DNA from: Caldilineaceae bacterium
Lineage (GTDB): Bacteria; Chloroflexota; Anaerolineae; Caldilineales; Caldilineaceae
Assembly (NCBI GenBank): GCA_022824685.1
Contig: JAJDZJ010000104.1
Location: forward strand, 1 to 51,621
Reading direction: 5' to 3'
DNA length: 51,621 nucleotides
Part shown: piece after piece, positions 25,633 to 34,115 of the stretch
How positions within the stretch are numbered: the first letter of the stretch is position 1
Layout of the letters: every line of letters starts with the position of its first letter
The notes under the pieces: generated by a model
Told to the model about the DNA's origin: nothing
Seen by the model: only the letters and a program-made list of their open reading frames with translations
Databases searched by the model: none
Translations under genes and position numbers: made by a program

Positions 25633-25896
25633 TTAGCTTGCCGCAGTAGATCCCTGTATGCGCTCAATCAGAAGAACATTCACCAAGGTCTCGATTGGCA
25701 CGCCTTGCGCACGAGCGCTTCGCATGAGTTCCTCCGCTACTTCGGGAAGAATGGCAACGCGGACCGCACGCTTATGGGGCGTATCAAAACGGAACCACTT
25801 GTCATCGTCCTCCATAAAATCTGCGGTGTCCAGGCTATCCCAGAATGCGGCCTCCTCCTCGTAACTCTTGAAGTCGGGGACTCTTAGCTTTTTCAT
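25633..25896 (-). CDS. BrnA/CopG-family antitoxin without a visible toxin partner
   Basis: The 87-residue protein begins MKKLRVPDFKSYEEEAAFWD and has the family pattern of BrnA-type antitoxins: 'P-x-F-x-x-E-x-E-x-A-x-F-W-D', then a ribbon-helix-helix-like tail VAILPEVAEELMRSARAQG followed by VPIETLVNVLL. BrnA binds and represses its own promoter and neutralises the BrnT RNase, normally encoded just upstream. Here the upstream bases hold a broken HEPN gene instead, and no BrnT-like frame is found within 300 bases. The ATG lacks a clear ribosome site. The antitoxin may act alone or be a relic. Confidence 0.8.
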   Translation of the reverse strand: MKKLRVPDFKSYEEEAAFWDSLDTADFMEDDDKWFRFDTPHKRAVRVAILPEVAEELMRSARAQGVPIETLVNVLLIERIQGSTAAS

Positions 25897-25908
25897 TTTT
25901 TGTAACGA

Positions 25909-26110
25909 CTAAGCCTGAGAGATGTCAGGGATATGGATTTCTTGGCACCAGCTGTTCATGCTCTTCGAGGACTGCCTAACGTGCTCCCTCGATCGACTGT
26001 TGACAGTGGAAGGCAACCATATGCGTCAGCTCTTCGCGTTCGATGATCTCCTCCACACCCCCCAAGTCATCGCGAGCCGAATCCAGCCAAGCTTTAGTCT
26101 GCCTTCTCAT
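25909..26110 (-). pseudogene. Broken HEPN-domain gene overlapping the MNT gene
   Basis: ATG 26110 lies inside the end of the nucleotidyltransferase gene and opens a frame reading MRRQTKAWLDSARDDLGGVE, then continuing to VAFHCQQSIEGAR. That matches the N-terminal half of HEPN partner proteins ('K-A-W-L-x-x-A-x-D-D-L' and 'F-x-C-Q-Q-x-x-E'). A TAG at 25976-25978 interrupts it. The same frame resumes as AVLEEHEQLVP, after which a one-base shift gives EIHIPDISQA and a TAG at 25909-25911. The region that would carry the R-x(4-6)-H RNase motif is missing. This is an inactivated toxin gene in a classic MNT-HEPN overlap. Confidence 0.7.
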
Positions 26111-26438
26111 ACAGCGTTTTTCCGGAGCGTTCTATCTCGCGGAGAAAAGAGGAGCCTTGTTTTTTGAGGAATTCGTATTCGCCCCTGGTATAGACGACAA
26201 GGTCGATGGGAACACGCCTGTTGACGGCTCGGAGGCTTTTCCTCACCTTGAGCCTGCTTTGCATTCTTTCCCCATAGGTCTGTGAGATGTCCTCAGAGTC
26301 CAGAATGACCAGCAGATCGATATCGCTCTCCGAATCCTGTGTCGCCATTGCGTGAGAGCCAAACAGCACGATTCGGAAGGGATCGATTGTGCTGAGGTAT
26401 GAGACGATTTCGCGTATGGCGCCGCTTCTGGCTTCCAT
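26094..26438 (-). CDS. MNT-type minimal nucleotidyltransferase (antitoxin of an MNT-HEPN pair)
   Basis: The 114-residue protein has the pol-beta superfamily core: VLFGSHAMATQDSESDIDLLV with Gly27-Ser28 and Asp39/Asp41, and a third acidic site in PIDLVVYTRGEYEF. MNT antitoxins can inactivate HEPN RNase toxins by transferring AMP to them. The partner gene overlaps the 3' end of this one by 17 bases but is broken, so the MNT gene is now an orphan. No good ribosome site precedes ATG 26438. The upstream 26439-26500 bases contain a short protein-like stretch in another frame that may be a further remnant. Confidence 0.82.
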   Translation of the reverse strand: MEARSGAIREIVSYLSTIDPFRIVLFGSHAMATQDSESDIDLLVILDSEDISQTYGERMQSRLKVRKSLRAVNRRVPIDLVVYTRGEYEFLKKQGSSFLREIERSGKTLYEKAD

Positions 26439-26570
26439 ATTTTTCGACCAAGCGATTCCAATAATCTGCGGATTTCATGCCAAGTCAGCATATACCGTTT
26501 GACCTAACTCTCATAATCAGTCCACGCCAAGAGCCCTTCAATACGGCGCTATGGGCCAGTTGCGCCCGGT

Positions 26571-26599
26571 TTGGTTTTGGCAAGTCCGGCAAGTATACT
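26571..26599 (+). promoter_or_regulatory. Candidate promoter for the SDR gene
   Basis: TTGGTT (26571-26576) and TATACT (26594-26599) are separated by 17 bases. The start near 26606 gives a 35-base leader before ATG 26641. The -10 box matches five of six positions, the -35 box three. Confidence 0.45.
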
Positions 26600-26640
26600 G
26601 ATCCCGGTCTACACTCCACAACTTGCTCGGGAAACCTCTC

Positions 26641-27468
26641 ATGACACTGACAGATAAGATCGCAATCGTAACCGGGGGGGCTGTCGGGATTGGCGGCGCC
26701 ATCGCACGGCGGCTGGCCGCGGACGGGACGAAAGTTCTGGTCGCCGACATTGTGCTGGAGAATGCCGCGGAAAATGTGGCCCGCATCGAGGAGAGCGGCG
26801 GCACGGCCTCCGCCTACCAGGTGGACATCTCGGAGCCGGAACAGATCCGGCCGATGATCGAACGGGCGGTCGAACTTTGGGGCGGGCTGCACATCCTGGT
26901 GAACAACGCCTGGGGAACACTGGAGCCGGACGGGACGGCCATTACCCTGACTGAAACCGCCTTCGACCGGGCGCTCAGCGCGTCGCAGAAGGCGGTTTTT
27001 ATGGGCGCGAAGTACGGGGTGCCGCACATTCAGGCCAGCGGCGGCGGCAGCATCGTCAACATCTCTTCGGTGCATGGACAACTGGTGGCGCCGTCGAGCC
27101 TTGCATACGAGATGACGAAGGCGGCGATCATCGCGATGAGCCGCCAGATGGCGCTTGATTTCGGACCGATCGGTGTACGCGTCAACTGCATCTGCCCCGG
27201 GCACATTGTCACTGAGCGCCAAGCCGAACGATGGGAAGAAAACCCCTCTATGCTGCGGTTCTTCGACCAGCATTATCCTCTGCGACACACGGGCGTGCCC
27301 GACGACATCGCCAATGCGGTGCGGTTCCTCTGCTCGGACGAAGCCGGGTTCATCACAGGACATACGATGGTCGTAGACGGCGGCATGACGATCCAGCTGC
27401 AGGAAAATCTGGTCCTCGATACTGCCAGATATTACCGCGATCACCCTGAGATAGACTTGGGCCCCTAG
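26641..27468 (+). CDS. Short-chain dehydrogenase/reductase (SDR)
   Basis: The 275-residue protein has the classical SDR pattern: TGGAVGIGGA (11-20) for NAD(P), NNAW (88-91) in place of NNAG, and the catalytic set Ser143, Tyr156 and Lys160 in AYEMTK. FITGHTMVVDGGM is the usual C-terminal signature. ATG 26641 is preferred over the in-frame TTG at 26623, which has no ribosome site. SDRs oxidise or reduce alcohols, sugars and steroids; the specificity is open. Its TAG overlaps the TAG of the convergent sugar isomerase gene through a shared CTAG. Confidence 0.88.
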   Translation: MTLTDKIAIVTGGAVGIGGAIARRLAADGTKVLVADIVLENAAENVARIEESGGTASAYQVDISEPEQIRPMIERAVELWGGLHILVNNAWGTLEPDGTAITLTETAFDRALSASQKAVFMGAKYGVPHIQASGGGSIVNISSVHGQLVAPSSLAYEMTKAAIIAMSRQMALDFGPIGVRVNCICPGHIVTERQAERWEENPSMLRFFDQHYPLRHTGVPDDIANAVRFLCSDEAGFITGHTMVVDGGMTIQLQENLVLDTARYYRDHPEIDLGP

Positions 27469-28271
27469 TATCCGATACCCCGCAGATATGTGACCATTCC
27501 CGCGCTTCGTTCAGCCTCGCTCATGGGGTCATCGCGCCCTGGAATCGGCTGGCCGGGACAGGCGGTCACCCAGCGGTCGTAGCCGATTTCGTCAAGAACG
27601 CCCCGGATGGACGGAAAATCGACATTTTCGTGTTCCCCGACCTGGCACCACTGGGGGTCGTAGTAGCCGTCGGCGCGTCGGGAGTTGGTGGCCCAATCCT
27701 GCAGATGGACATAGTTCAACTGGGCGCTGAAGTCGCGCAGCGACGCGACGGGGTCATAGCCCCACAGCTGCGCGTGGGAGACGTCGATGCACAGTTTGGC
27801 GGTGCTAAGATTGGCCATGTACAGCTTCCAGTGGTCGATCGAATCGACGAGCAGATTTGTGTGGATGTGGTAGGTCAGCTCCAGGCCGAATTGGGCGGCA
27901 TAATCGGCCCATTCATCGGCGCCTTCGGCGGCCGCTTTGACGTCATCGTCGCTCACGGGGCGGTCGTCGGGCTTGCCGCCGTTCATGTACATGAAGCAGT
28001 CGCAGCCCATCTCGGCGGCGAACTCCATGCGGCGGCGGTTGATCTCGACGTTTTCGCGATCGCGGCTATCGGGCGTCCCGTTGGCGGTGAGGACGACGAG
28101 GGGCATCCCCGCGTCATCGCAGATCCGCCGCAGCCGCGCCGGTGTTCCCATCCAGTTGAGGGGCAGTCTGCTCTCCCAGCCTTGCCAGCCGGCTTCTGCC
28201 AGTCCGGCCAGGGCCGGCTCTAGTTCAGGGTTTTGCCAGCGCAGGGTACTGTAAGCGAGCTTGTAGCTCAT
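27465..28271 (-). CDS. Sugar phosphate isomerase/epimerase-like TIM barrel (xylose isomerase-like)
   Basis: The 268-residue protein has the AP endonuclease 2/xylose isomerase-like fold: YKLAYSTLRWQNPELEPAL at the start, GWQGWESRLP, MPLVVLTANG, the metal-site strand LELTYHIHTN, and LCIDVSHAQLWG with conserved Asp and His. VHLQDW and the final GYDRWVTACPGQP (where the family's usual Glu is Ala in 'WVTA') follow. Such proteins isomerise or epimerise sugars, inosose or hydroxypyruvate. It is convergent with the SDR gene, sharing four bases, and lies 33 bases behind the epimerase gene on the same strand, so these two are probably one unit. Confidence 0.82.
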   Translation of the reverse strand: MSYKLAYSTLRWQNPELEPALAGLAEAGWQGWESRLPLNWMGTPARLRRICDDAGMPLVVLTANGTPDSRDRENVEINRRRMEFAAEMGCDCFMYMNGGKPDDRPVSDDDVKAAAEGADEWADYAAQFGLELTYHIHTNLLVDSIDHWKLYMANLSTAKLCIDVSHAQLWGYDPVASLRDFSAQLNYVHLQDWATNSRRADGYYDPQWCQVGEHENVDFPSIRGVLDEIGYDRWVTACPGQPIPGRDDPMSEAERSAGMVTYLRGIGY

Positions 28272-28304
28272 GTGGGTTCTCCTTTGCCCGGTTGGAACTG
28301 CGTC

Positions 28305-29249
28305 TTATTCAAAGCGAGTGACATCGTCCTGGGGCTGATATCCGAGAAGGCTGCGCGTCTCGTCCAAGCTCCAGGCCATTCCGGTGTTGTCGGACATACC
28401 GTTGACGACGATGGCCGGCGCGGGCCATGCGCCGGCGTCTGCATTGACGGCCCGTTCGAACAGGTGCGTAAAGTCGCGGTTTGACAGCCACATCAGGCGG
28501 AACCAGTTTTCGGCGCGGCGGTATCCTTCCGGGTCGGGGTGGGAATCGGCGGCGCCGCTGTCCGCGCCGGGTTCGCCGGTGGCGTTGAGCGTTTCGGGCC
28601 TGTTGGGGCCTGGCTGGCACCAGCCGATGCGCACGCTGACGAAGGTGGTGGCGCCTTCTGACTGCGCGCCAAGCGCCTGGCAGATGCGTTCGCCCACCAT
28701 TTTGGTTGTCGAATAGGCGGTGGCGTCGAGGGGCGGGTCGGTCTCGGCCCAGACGGTGCCCACGCCGAGGGGCTTGTCAGGTGTCAGCGCGCCTGGGCCG
28801 ACGGTGGCGGCCAGGGGTTCGTCTTTGTAACGGCCCATCACGTGATTGGAGGTGGCGAAGACGAAGCGGTCCACGGTGGGGCTTGCGGCCGCGGCCAGCG
28901 CCACATTGAGGGTCATGTCGATGGAGACGGCCGCTTCGTCCCAGCTGGCGTCCGGGTAGGGATTGTCCGCGGCGAAGTGGACGACCGCCTGCACGCGGTC
29001 GAACGCATCGCGCCAGCGGCTGTCGCGGGGGTCGGTGAGGTCGCATTCGAGGAGTTCGACGGCAGGCGTCGTGCCAGTCGTGTTCTGCGCGGCGGCGTCC
29101 TGCAGGGCATGCACTTGATCGGGAGACGGCGAGCGCACGTCCAGCCCGATCAAGCGGGGACAGGAACTTGCGCGGGCCAGGTACAGCAGCAGTTTCGTGC
29201 CGAGGTTGCCCAGGCCGCCGGTAACGGCGACGGACCGGGAGGAAGGCAT
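28305..29249 (-). CDS. NAD-dependent epimerase/dehydratase family protein
   Basis: The 314-residue extended SDR counted from ATG 29249 starts SVAVTGGLGNLGTKLLLYLA, with the GxxGxxG loop at 11-17, then HFAADNPY. The active site Ser134 is in FATSNHVMG, and Tyr179/Lys183 are in AYSTTKMVGE. This resembles uronate dehydrogenase and related sugar-oxidising extended SDRs, particularly by VHFAADNPYP and SNHVMGRY. A uronate or aldose substrate is therefore plausible. The upstream open frame of 115 codons is low-complexity and not coding. AGGAG stands 11 bases before ATG 29249. The sugar isomerase gene follows. Confidence 0.84.
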   Translation of the reverse strand: MPSSRSVAVTGGLGNLGTKLLLYLARASSCPRLIGLDVRSPSPDQVHALQDAAAQNTTGTTPAVELLECDLTDPRDSRWRDAFDRVQAVVHFAADNPYPDASWDEAAVSIDMTLNVALAAAASPTVDRFVFATSNHVMGRYKDEPLAATVGPGALTPDKPLGVGTVWAETDPPLDATAYSTTKMVGERICQALGAQSEGATTFVSVRIGWCQPGPNRPETLNATGEPGADSGAADSHPDPEGYRRAENWFRLMWLSNRDFTHLFERAVNADAGAWPAPAIVVNGMSDNTGMAWSLDETRSLLGYQPQDDVTRFE

Positions 29250-29409
29250 ACGGCTGTTATCTCCTGTCGTAGAACCTTGCCATCTGTCGCTCCGCTCCTT
29301 ATTATTGAAGCAAAAGGCGGGCCGGTCAACACATGGTCTACCGACCCGCCTTGGCTTACAGTTCGGCGGCCCTTGAGGTACGTGGCCGCAGTCTATCGGA
29401 AACTGAACG

Positions 29410-31686
29410 CTAGGAGCCGTTTTTCTCCCAGATCGCTTCCAGGATCCGGGCCGGCGACATTGGCAGTTCGGTTGGGCGGACGCCAATGGCATCGTAGATG
29501 GCGTTGGCGATGGCTGCCGCGGGTGGAACGATCGGCACTTCGCCAACGCCGCGCACGCCGAAGGGATGGTCGGGGTTGGCGACCTCGACCACAACGGTCT
29601 CGATCATGGGTAGATCGAGCGCGGTGGGCATGCGGTAGTCGAGCAGGCTGGCGTTGAGCAGGTGGCCGTCGTCGCTGTAGATGTACTCTTCATTCAAGGC
29701 CCAGCCGATTCCCTGCACGACACCGCCCTGAATCTGGCCTTCCACATAGCTGGGGTGAATTGCTTTGCCGACATCCTGCACGGCAGTGTAGCGCAAGATC
29801 GTGACCTTTCCGGTTTCCGGATCGACCTCAACGTCGACAATATGGGTGCCGAAGCAGGGACCGGCCCCACCCGTATTCATGGTCACGCTGGCGGTCAGCG
29901 CTTCGTAGCCGCTGGAGAGCTCCTGGGCGGCTGCTTTGAAGCCGAGGCTGTGGCCGTTGCCGCGGAACTGGCCGTCCTGCCAGGCGATGTCGGATGTCTC
30001 CATTTCCCAGTAATCGGCCAGCTGTTCGCTCATCTTTCTGCGCAGCTCCAACCCCAGTTGATGGGTCGTCACCCCGATCTTGTGGGTTACGCTGCTGCCG
30101 CCGGTGCCGCCGGTGTAGCCGATCGAGTCGGTGTCGACGACCTGGGGATTGATGTCTTCGGCTGCGACGCCGATTGTTTCGGCCAGCATCATGGCGGCAG
30201 AGGCCCGGGTCCCGCCGATATCGGCGGAGCCTTCGATCAGGTTGACGGTGCCGTCGGCATTGACGACCGCGGTCACGCTTGAAGGGCCGGCCCCGTTGAA
30301 CCAGAAACCGGAGGCAACGCCGCGGCCCCGGTAGTTCCCCTCTTGCGGGGTGGCGGCATGGGGATGATCGATGGCGGCTTCAACCGTCTCTTTGTAGCCG
30401 ATGCGCTTGTATTCGGGTCCGTCCGGTCGGCGGTCTCCTTCCTGCGCGGCGTTGATGTGGCGGAATTCCAGGGGGTCGATGCCCAATTCTTCGGCCAGTT
30501 CGTCGATGACCGTCTCGGAGGCGAAGGCGGCATTGGTGCCGCCGGGCGCGCGGTAGGCGCCGCTCTGAGGACGGTTCACGACAACATCATAGCCATCAAT
30601 GCGCAGGTTATCCAGCTTGTAAGGAGAGAGAATAACGCCGGCGCCGGCGCCGACGGGCGAGCCGGGGTAGGCGCCGGCCTCGTAGATGAGGTCGGCTTCA
30701 ACCGCAGTGATGCGGCCGTCCTTGGTCGCGCCCATCTTCACTTTAATGTAGCTGCCAGAGGTGGGGCCGGTCGCCTGCAACACTTCGGTGCGGGTCAGCG
30801 CCATCTTTACCGGGCGGTAGCCGCTCTTGCGGGAGAGCAGGGCCGAGGGAAGGTCGGTGTAGGGGGTGAACTTGCCGCCGAAACCGCCTCCGATCTCCGC
30901 CGGCGTAACCTTTACCTGGGAAACGGGAATCTGGAGAAGCGCGGAGACAGAATCCCGAATCTGGAAGGGGCCCTGTGTGCTGGTCCAGATGTGAATCTGG
31001 TCGTCGGCGCGCCACTGCACAGTAGAGGCCTGCGGTTCCAGATAGCCCTGATGGACCATCGCGGTGGTGAATTCCCGCTCGATGATTGCGTCGGCTGCCT
31101 CGTAACCGGCTTCGAGGTCGCCGCGTGCGTGGCGGAAATGTTGCGCGACATTGGTCGGCTTATCGCCGACTTCGCCCAGGGCGTTGGTGCGCAGCTCTTC
31201 GAGAAGAATGGGGGCGTCGTCTGCCATTGCCTCCCGCACATCCAACACCGGCTTGAGGATCTCATATTCGACATCGATGAGGCCGACGGCCTCTTCGGCG
31301 ACATGCACGCTGGTCGCGGCCACTGCGGCGATGGCGTGGCCGTGGTACAGGACCTTATCCTGAGCCAGCATATTGGCGCTGAGATACCTCAGATTCACCG
31401 CGTCTTCGCCCATTTCCTGGATTTTGTCAGCTGCTTCAGCCAGGTCAGACGAGGTAACGATTGCGGCGACGCCTGGAAGCGCCTCGGCTTTGCTGGTATC
31501 GATACTCAGGATGCGGGCATGGGCGTGGGGGCTGCGCAGATACTTGCCGTACAACATGCCAGGCACGTTCTGATCAGCGGCATAGCGGGCAGCGCCGACA
31601 ACTTTATCGGTACCGTCGTGCCGGATGGGCCTGGTCCCGACCACCTGGTAGTTTCCGGACATTACCGAATTGCCGTTTTCAGCCAT
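29410..31686 (-). CDS. Xanthine dehydrogenase-family molybdopterin-binding large subunit
   Basis: The 758-residue protein has the full molybdenum-hydroxylase large-subunit layout: GTRPIRHDGTDKVVGAARYAAD, the MoCo loop IGGGFGGK (265-272), AYRAPGG, GSADIGG, and a C-terminal GVGE with the catalytic Glu at 716. The family hydroxylates purines, aldehydes, nicotinate or CO. Active enzymes need a 2Fe-2S subunit and usually a FAD subunit. Neither is adjacent, and none is fused, so this is an orphan large subunit in this window. ATG 31686 has AAGGAG six bases upstream. A perfect 16-base palindrome lies 40 bases before the start and may be an operator. Confidence 0.9.
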   Translation of the reverse strand: MAENGNSVMSGNYQVVGTRPIRHDGTDKVVGAARYAADQNVPGMLYGKYLRSPHAHARILSIDTSKAEALPGVAAIVTSSDLAEAADKIQEMGEDAVNLRYLSANMLAQDKVLYHGHAIAAVAATSVHVAEEAVGLIDVEYEILKPVLDVREAMADDAPILLEELRTNALGEVGDKPTNVAQHFRHARGDLEAGYEAADAIIEREFTTAMVHQGYLEPQASTVQWRADDQIHIWTSTQGPFQIRDSVSALLQIPVSQVKVTPAEIGGGFGGKFTPYTDLPSALLSRKSGYRPVKMALTRTEVLQATGPTSGSYIKVKMGATKDGRITAVEADLIYEAGAYPGSPVGAGAGVILSPYKLDNLRIDGYDVVVNRPQSGAYRAPGGTNAAFASETVIDELAEELGIDPLEFRHINAAQEGDRRPDGPEYKRIGYKETVEAAIDHPHAATPQEGNYRGRGVASGFWFNGAGPSSVTAVVNADGTVNLIEGSADIGGTRASAAMMLAETIGVAAEDINPQVVDTDSIGYTGGTGGSSVTHKIGVTTHQLGLELRRKMSEQLADYWEMETSDIAWQDGQFRGNGHSLGFKAAAQELSSGYEALTASVTMNTGGAGPCFGTHIVDVEVDPETGKVTILRYTAVQDVGKAIHPSYVEGQIQGGVVQGIGWALNEEYIYSDDGHLLNASLLDYRMPTALDLPMIETVVVEVANPDHPFGVRGVGEVPIVPPAAAIANAIYDAIGVRPTELPMSPARILEAIWEKNGS

Positions 31687-31725
31687 AGAAATCTCCTTAA
31701 GAGTTGGTTACGTGTGGAAAGTCGC

Positions 31726-31741
31726 TTGCAGGGCCCTGCAA
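31726..31741. promoter_or_regulatory. Perfect 16-base palindrome upstream of the molybdenum-hydroxylase gene
   Basis: TTGCAGGGCCCTGCAA reads the same on both strands. It lies 40 bases upstream of ATG 31686, within the leader or core promoter zone of the minus-strand gene. Size, symmetry and position suit a dimeric repressor site, but no regulator gene is adjacent. Confidence 0.4.
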
Positions 31742-31942
31742 TTCGCCATTTGCGAACAACACCATAGCTCTGCAGGACGTCTCAGTTGGATATACCAGCC
31801 TCATCTTCTCTGAATGCCGCTGGTCACGACGAAGCGATCTCTGGCGCATGAGTCGGATTGTACCGATCTTTCTTCGCTCCGTCAAACGATCTACGAGTTT
31901 GGGCGCACCCCTATTGGTGGCGCGTCCTTGAACAGAATGTGT

Positions 31943-32836
31943 TCAAGAGTCCTGTTGGCGCAACCGGGCAAGTTCGGCCTCCAACGCTTGCACACGTTCT
32001 TCTGCGACGCGCCGGGCGGTCACCGCTTCCCGATAGCCAGGTATGACATATCCGGCGTAGGCCTCGTCCAGGGCCAACTCCGCCAAATCCGGCTGACTCC
32101 GGAGATCCTGACTTCGGAACTGGAAACCGGGCAGCGTCTCGGAGCGAATCACCTGCCTGTCGTCTGGAGGGATTTCCCCGTAGAAGCCCTTCGCGGGGGC
32201 AAGTCGGTAGAAGCGCATATTGTCGCCTTTGGGGTCGAGGATGTAATACTCCTTCACCCCGGCGAGCGCGTAGTCGCGTTTCTTTTCTTCGGTATCCCGC
32301 TCAACCTCGGCCTGCGTAGAATCGGAGAGCGCCTCCACAACCATATCACAGACCCCGGCGAAATGGCGCTGGGCGATGCGGCCCCAGGACACCGGATTGC
32401 TATGCAGGATCACACCAATGTCGGGCTTTCGCACTGCAGCCCGCTGACCGGATGGCTCAGCAGCGTCGGAAATGGTCAGGACAAATCCGGTCTCCAGATT
32501 GATCAGGTCTGCAATCTCGTGCGTTTCCAGGTAGCGGCGCAACAGATCGAGAAACCAGTTGTAAAGGTTGAGTTGAGGCTTATTGGGCAAGGGCTTTGCC
32601 TTCAGCCTGCCGTTGTTCCACTCATAGCTGACGTCGATATCCGGGTAGGGATTCTCATACCATTTGGCCCAGTACTCTTCAAGCGTGACATAGCGGCCGT
32701 GATCAGGGGCAAAGTCGATTGTTTGAGGATTGTCCTGATGTCCCCTCTTTGGGCGCGGCAAGGAGCGACGGCCATTTTCCGTGTCAGCGTCCGTCTGTTC
32801 CCGGCGCTTGTCTTGCATCGCCTCTTTGGCATTCAT
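31943..32836 (-). CDS. Uma2-family (DUF820) PD-(D/E)XK endonuclease-like protein
   Basis: From ATG 32836 the protein has 297 residues. The core shows YEWNNGRLKAKPLP, RKPDIGVIL (136-144), DMVVEALSDST with Asp164 and Glu168, and EEKKRDYALAGVKEYYILDP, the pattern of Uma2/DUF820 restriction-endonuclease-fold proteins abundant in Chloroflexi and cyanobacteria. The C-terminus (ARRVAEERVQALEAELARLR) is a coiled coil. The N-terminal 45 residues are polar and disordered. The GGAGGAGGG tract directly before ATG 32836 decides this start over the longer frame from 32929. Its biological role is unsettled, and many copies per genome are common. Confidence 0.85.
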   Translation of the reverse strand: MNAKEAMQDKRREQTDADTENGRRSLPRPKRGHQDNPQTIDFAPDHGRYVTLEEYWAKWYENPYPDIDVSYEWNNGRLKAKPLPNKPQLNLYNWFLDLLRRYLETHEIADLINLETGFVLTISDAAEPSGQRAAVRKPDIGVILHSNPVSWGRIAQRHFAGVCDMVVEALSDSTQAEVERDTEEKKRDYALAGVKEYYILDPKGDNMRFYRLAPAKGFYGEIPPDDRQVIRSETLPGFQFRSQDLRSQPDLAELALDEAYAGYVIPGYREAVTARRVAEERVQALEAELARLRQQDS

Positions 32837-32925
32837 ACTCCCTCCTCCAGGCCCTGCGGGCTGCAGGCAGCGCTTGGCCGATTCTAACACGAGTCCTGCG
32901 GCAAAGGGCAACGAGAGGTCAGCCT

Positions 32926-34020
32926 TCAATGATGATGGGCGTAATGGTGCGCCAGCAGATGTCTGCCGAAATCATTGGCCGGATCGCGCCAGACAGAGTG
33001 GATGTGGTTGGCGTCGTCCTGGGTGTTGTCGTATTCGCAGACGAAGCGCGGGCCCTGGATGCGGTAGTAGTGCCCCTGCCTCTTTTCGAGACCGCCAGCC
33101 CAGGCAAAGTGGATTCCGTCGAGGCCGTGCTCGCCGAGGTGATGCCACTCTGTCTCGGCGAGTTCGTCCGGCATTCGATGGATGTATTCGCCGATGAGCG
33201 CCAGCAGGATCTCCTGCTGCTGGCTGTTCATACCGTTGCGACAGAGGCCGCGGGGGGTATCGGAATAGCGCAGCGCCTGGACATGGGCATCGTCCACGCC
33301 ATGGGCCTTTTGCCATAGCTTCAGGCCGGGGGAGTTGGCAGGCATTTTGAATGCGCCTTCAACTGCCTGGGGGAGATTGTAGAGTACATTGTCGGGCGGC
33401 GCCGCCGGAGAGATTCTCGCGATGGCGAGGGCCTCCTCGTCAAAGGAGCGGGCCAGCTCCCGGGCCAGGTCTTCGACGCCTGCCAACGGTCGGAGGGTGG
33501 CCGCAGGGCTGAAGGGCGCATCGGCCGGGTTCGAGCCGAAGAACATTGGCGTGGGCGAGATGATTTTTCCATCCGCGATCGTGAAATTGAGCGAGATATG
33601 ATGCCCTTCGAATCGCCATCCCCACAGGCCCTTTTCATCCGGGCTGTCGAAAATGGTCATGAAATAGAGCTGTGGATCGCGGCCGGGATGTGTTCGCCTC
33701 CAGTCTTCCAACATGTCGAGGGCGTTTTCGATGCCCATCACGGTGGAGGCGGTAACAAAACCGGCGCGGCTGAGGCCGGCATGTACAAGTTGGAGGGCCT
33801 TCTGCCGCTGCGGGAAGGTCATTTCGGAGAGGGAAAGACCCTTGCGTAGAATCGGTGTGTAGTGCCAGTTTGTGCGCTCTTGCTGGTCGTCGAAGGGAAC
33901 GACCGCTCTGTGTTTCTGGTCTATTGAGAGGCAGGCCAGATATGCAGACGCGGCTTCACCCATACGCCTAACGACCGTTTGCGCGCCGGACCCGGTTAAG
34001 GTAGCGGTTGAGTTTGACAT
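32926..34020 (-). CDS. DUF3500 domain protein
   Basis: The 364-residue protein counted from ATG 34020 matches the DUF3500 pattern: NWHYTPILRKGLSLSEMTFPQ, a central FMTIFDSPDEKGLWGWRFEGHH-type block with GHHISLNFT, PMFFGSNPA, and a C-terminal HFAWAGGLEKRQGHYYRIQG with YDNTQDDANHIHSVWRDPAN. The last residues are His-rich (HHYAHHH). The family occurs in planctomycetes, acidobacteria and fungi. Its conserved His/Asp residues suggest metal binding, but no activity is established. AAAGGA lies seven bases before the ATG, and a promoter is predicted at 34087-34115. Confidence 0.85.
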   Translation of the reverse strand: MSNSTATLTGSGAQTVVRRMGEAASAYLACLSIDQKHRAVVPFDDQQERTNWHYTPILRKGLSLSEMTFPQRQKALQLVHAGLSRAGFVTASTVMGIENALDMLEDWRRTHPGRDPQLYFMTIFDSPDEKGLWGWRFEGHHISLNFTIADGKIISPTPMFFGSNPADAPFSPAATLRPLAGVEDLARELARSFDEEALAIARISPAAPPDNVLYNLPQAVEGAFKMPANSPGLKLWQKAHGVDDAHVQALRYSDTPRGLCRNGMNSQQQEILLALIGEYIHRMPDELAETEWHHLGEHGLDGIHFAWAGGLEKRQGHYYRIQGPRFVCEYDNTQDDANHIHSVWRDPANDFGRHLLAHHYAHHH

Positions 34021-34086
34021 GCGTGCATCCTTTTGCATATGAATGGGGCGTGTCCGGCTTGAGCGGCCGGATGCGATGTTCGCTCA

Positions 34087-34115
34087 ATCGTACCCCAAAT
34101 ATGCGGATTTCTCAA
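34087..34115 (-). promoter_or_regulatory. Candidate promoter for the DUF3500 gene
   Basis: On the minus strand TTGAGA (34115-34110) and TACGAT (34092-34087) are 17 bases apart, five and four matches of six. The start near 34080 gives a leader of about 60 bases, which includes a six-base stem TCCGGC/GCCGGA. Confidence 0.45.

Noticed and set aside
26293..26491. Short frames upstream of and overlapping the MNT start (for example MKSADYWNRLVEKYGS)
   Set aside because: They run out of frame into the MNT gene and lose protein character. They could be a relic but cannot be supported as a gene.
30343..31767. A 474-codon plus-strand open frame opposite the molybdenum hydroxylase gene
   Set aside because: It has no motif and is antisense to a gene with complete family signatures.
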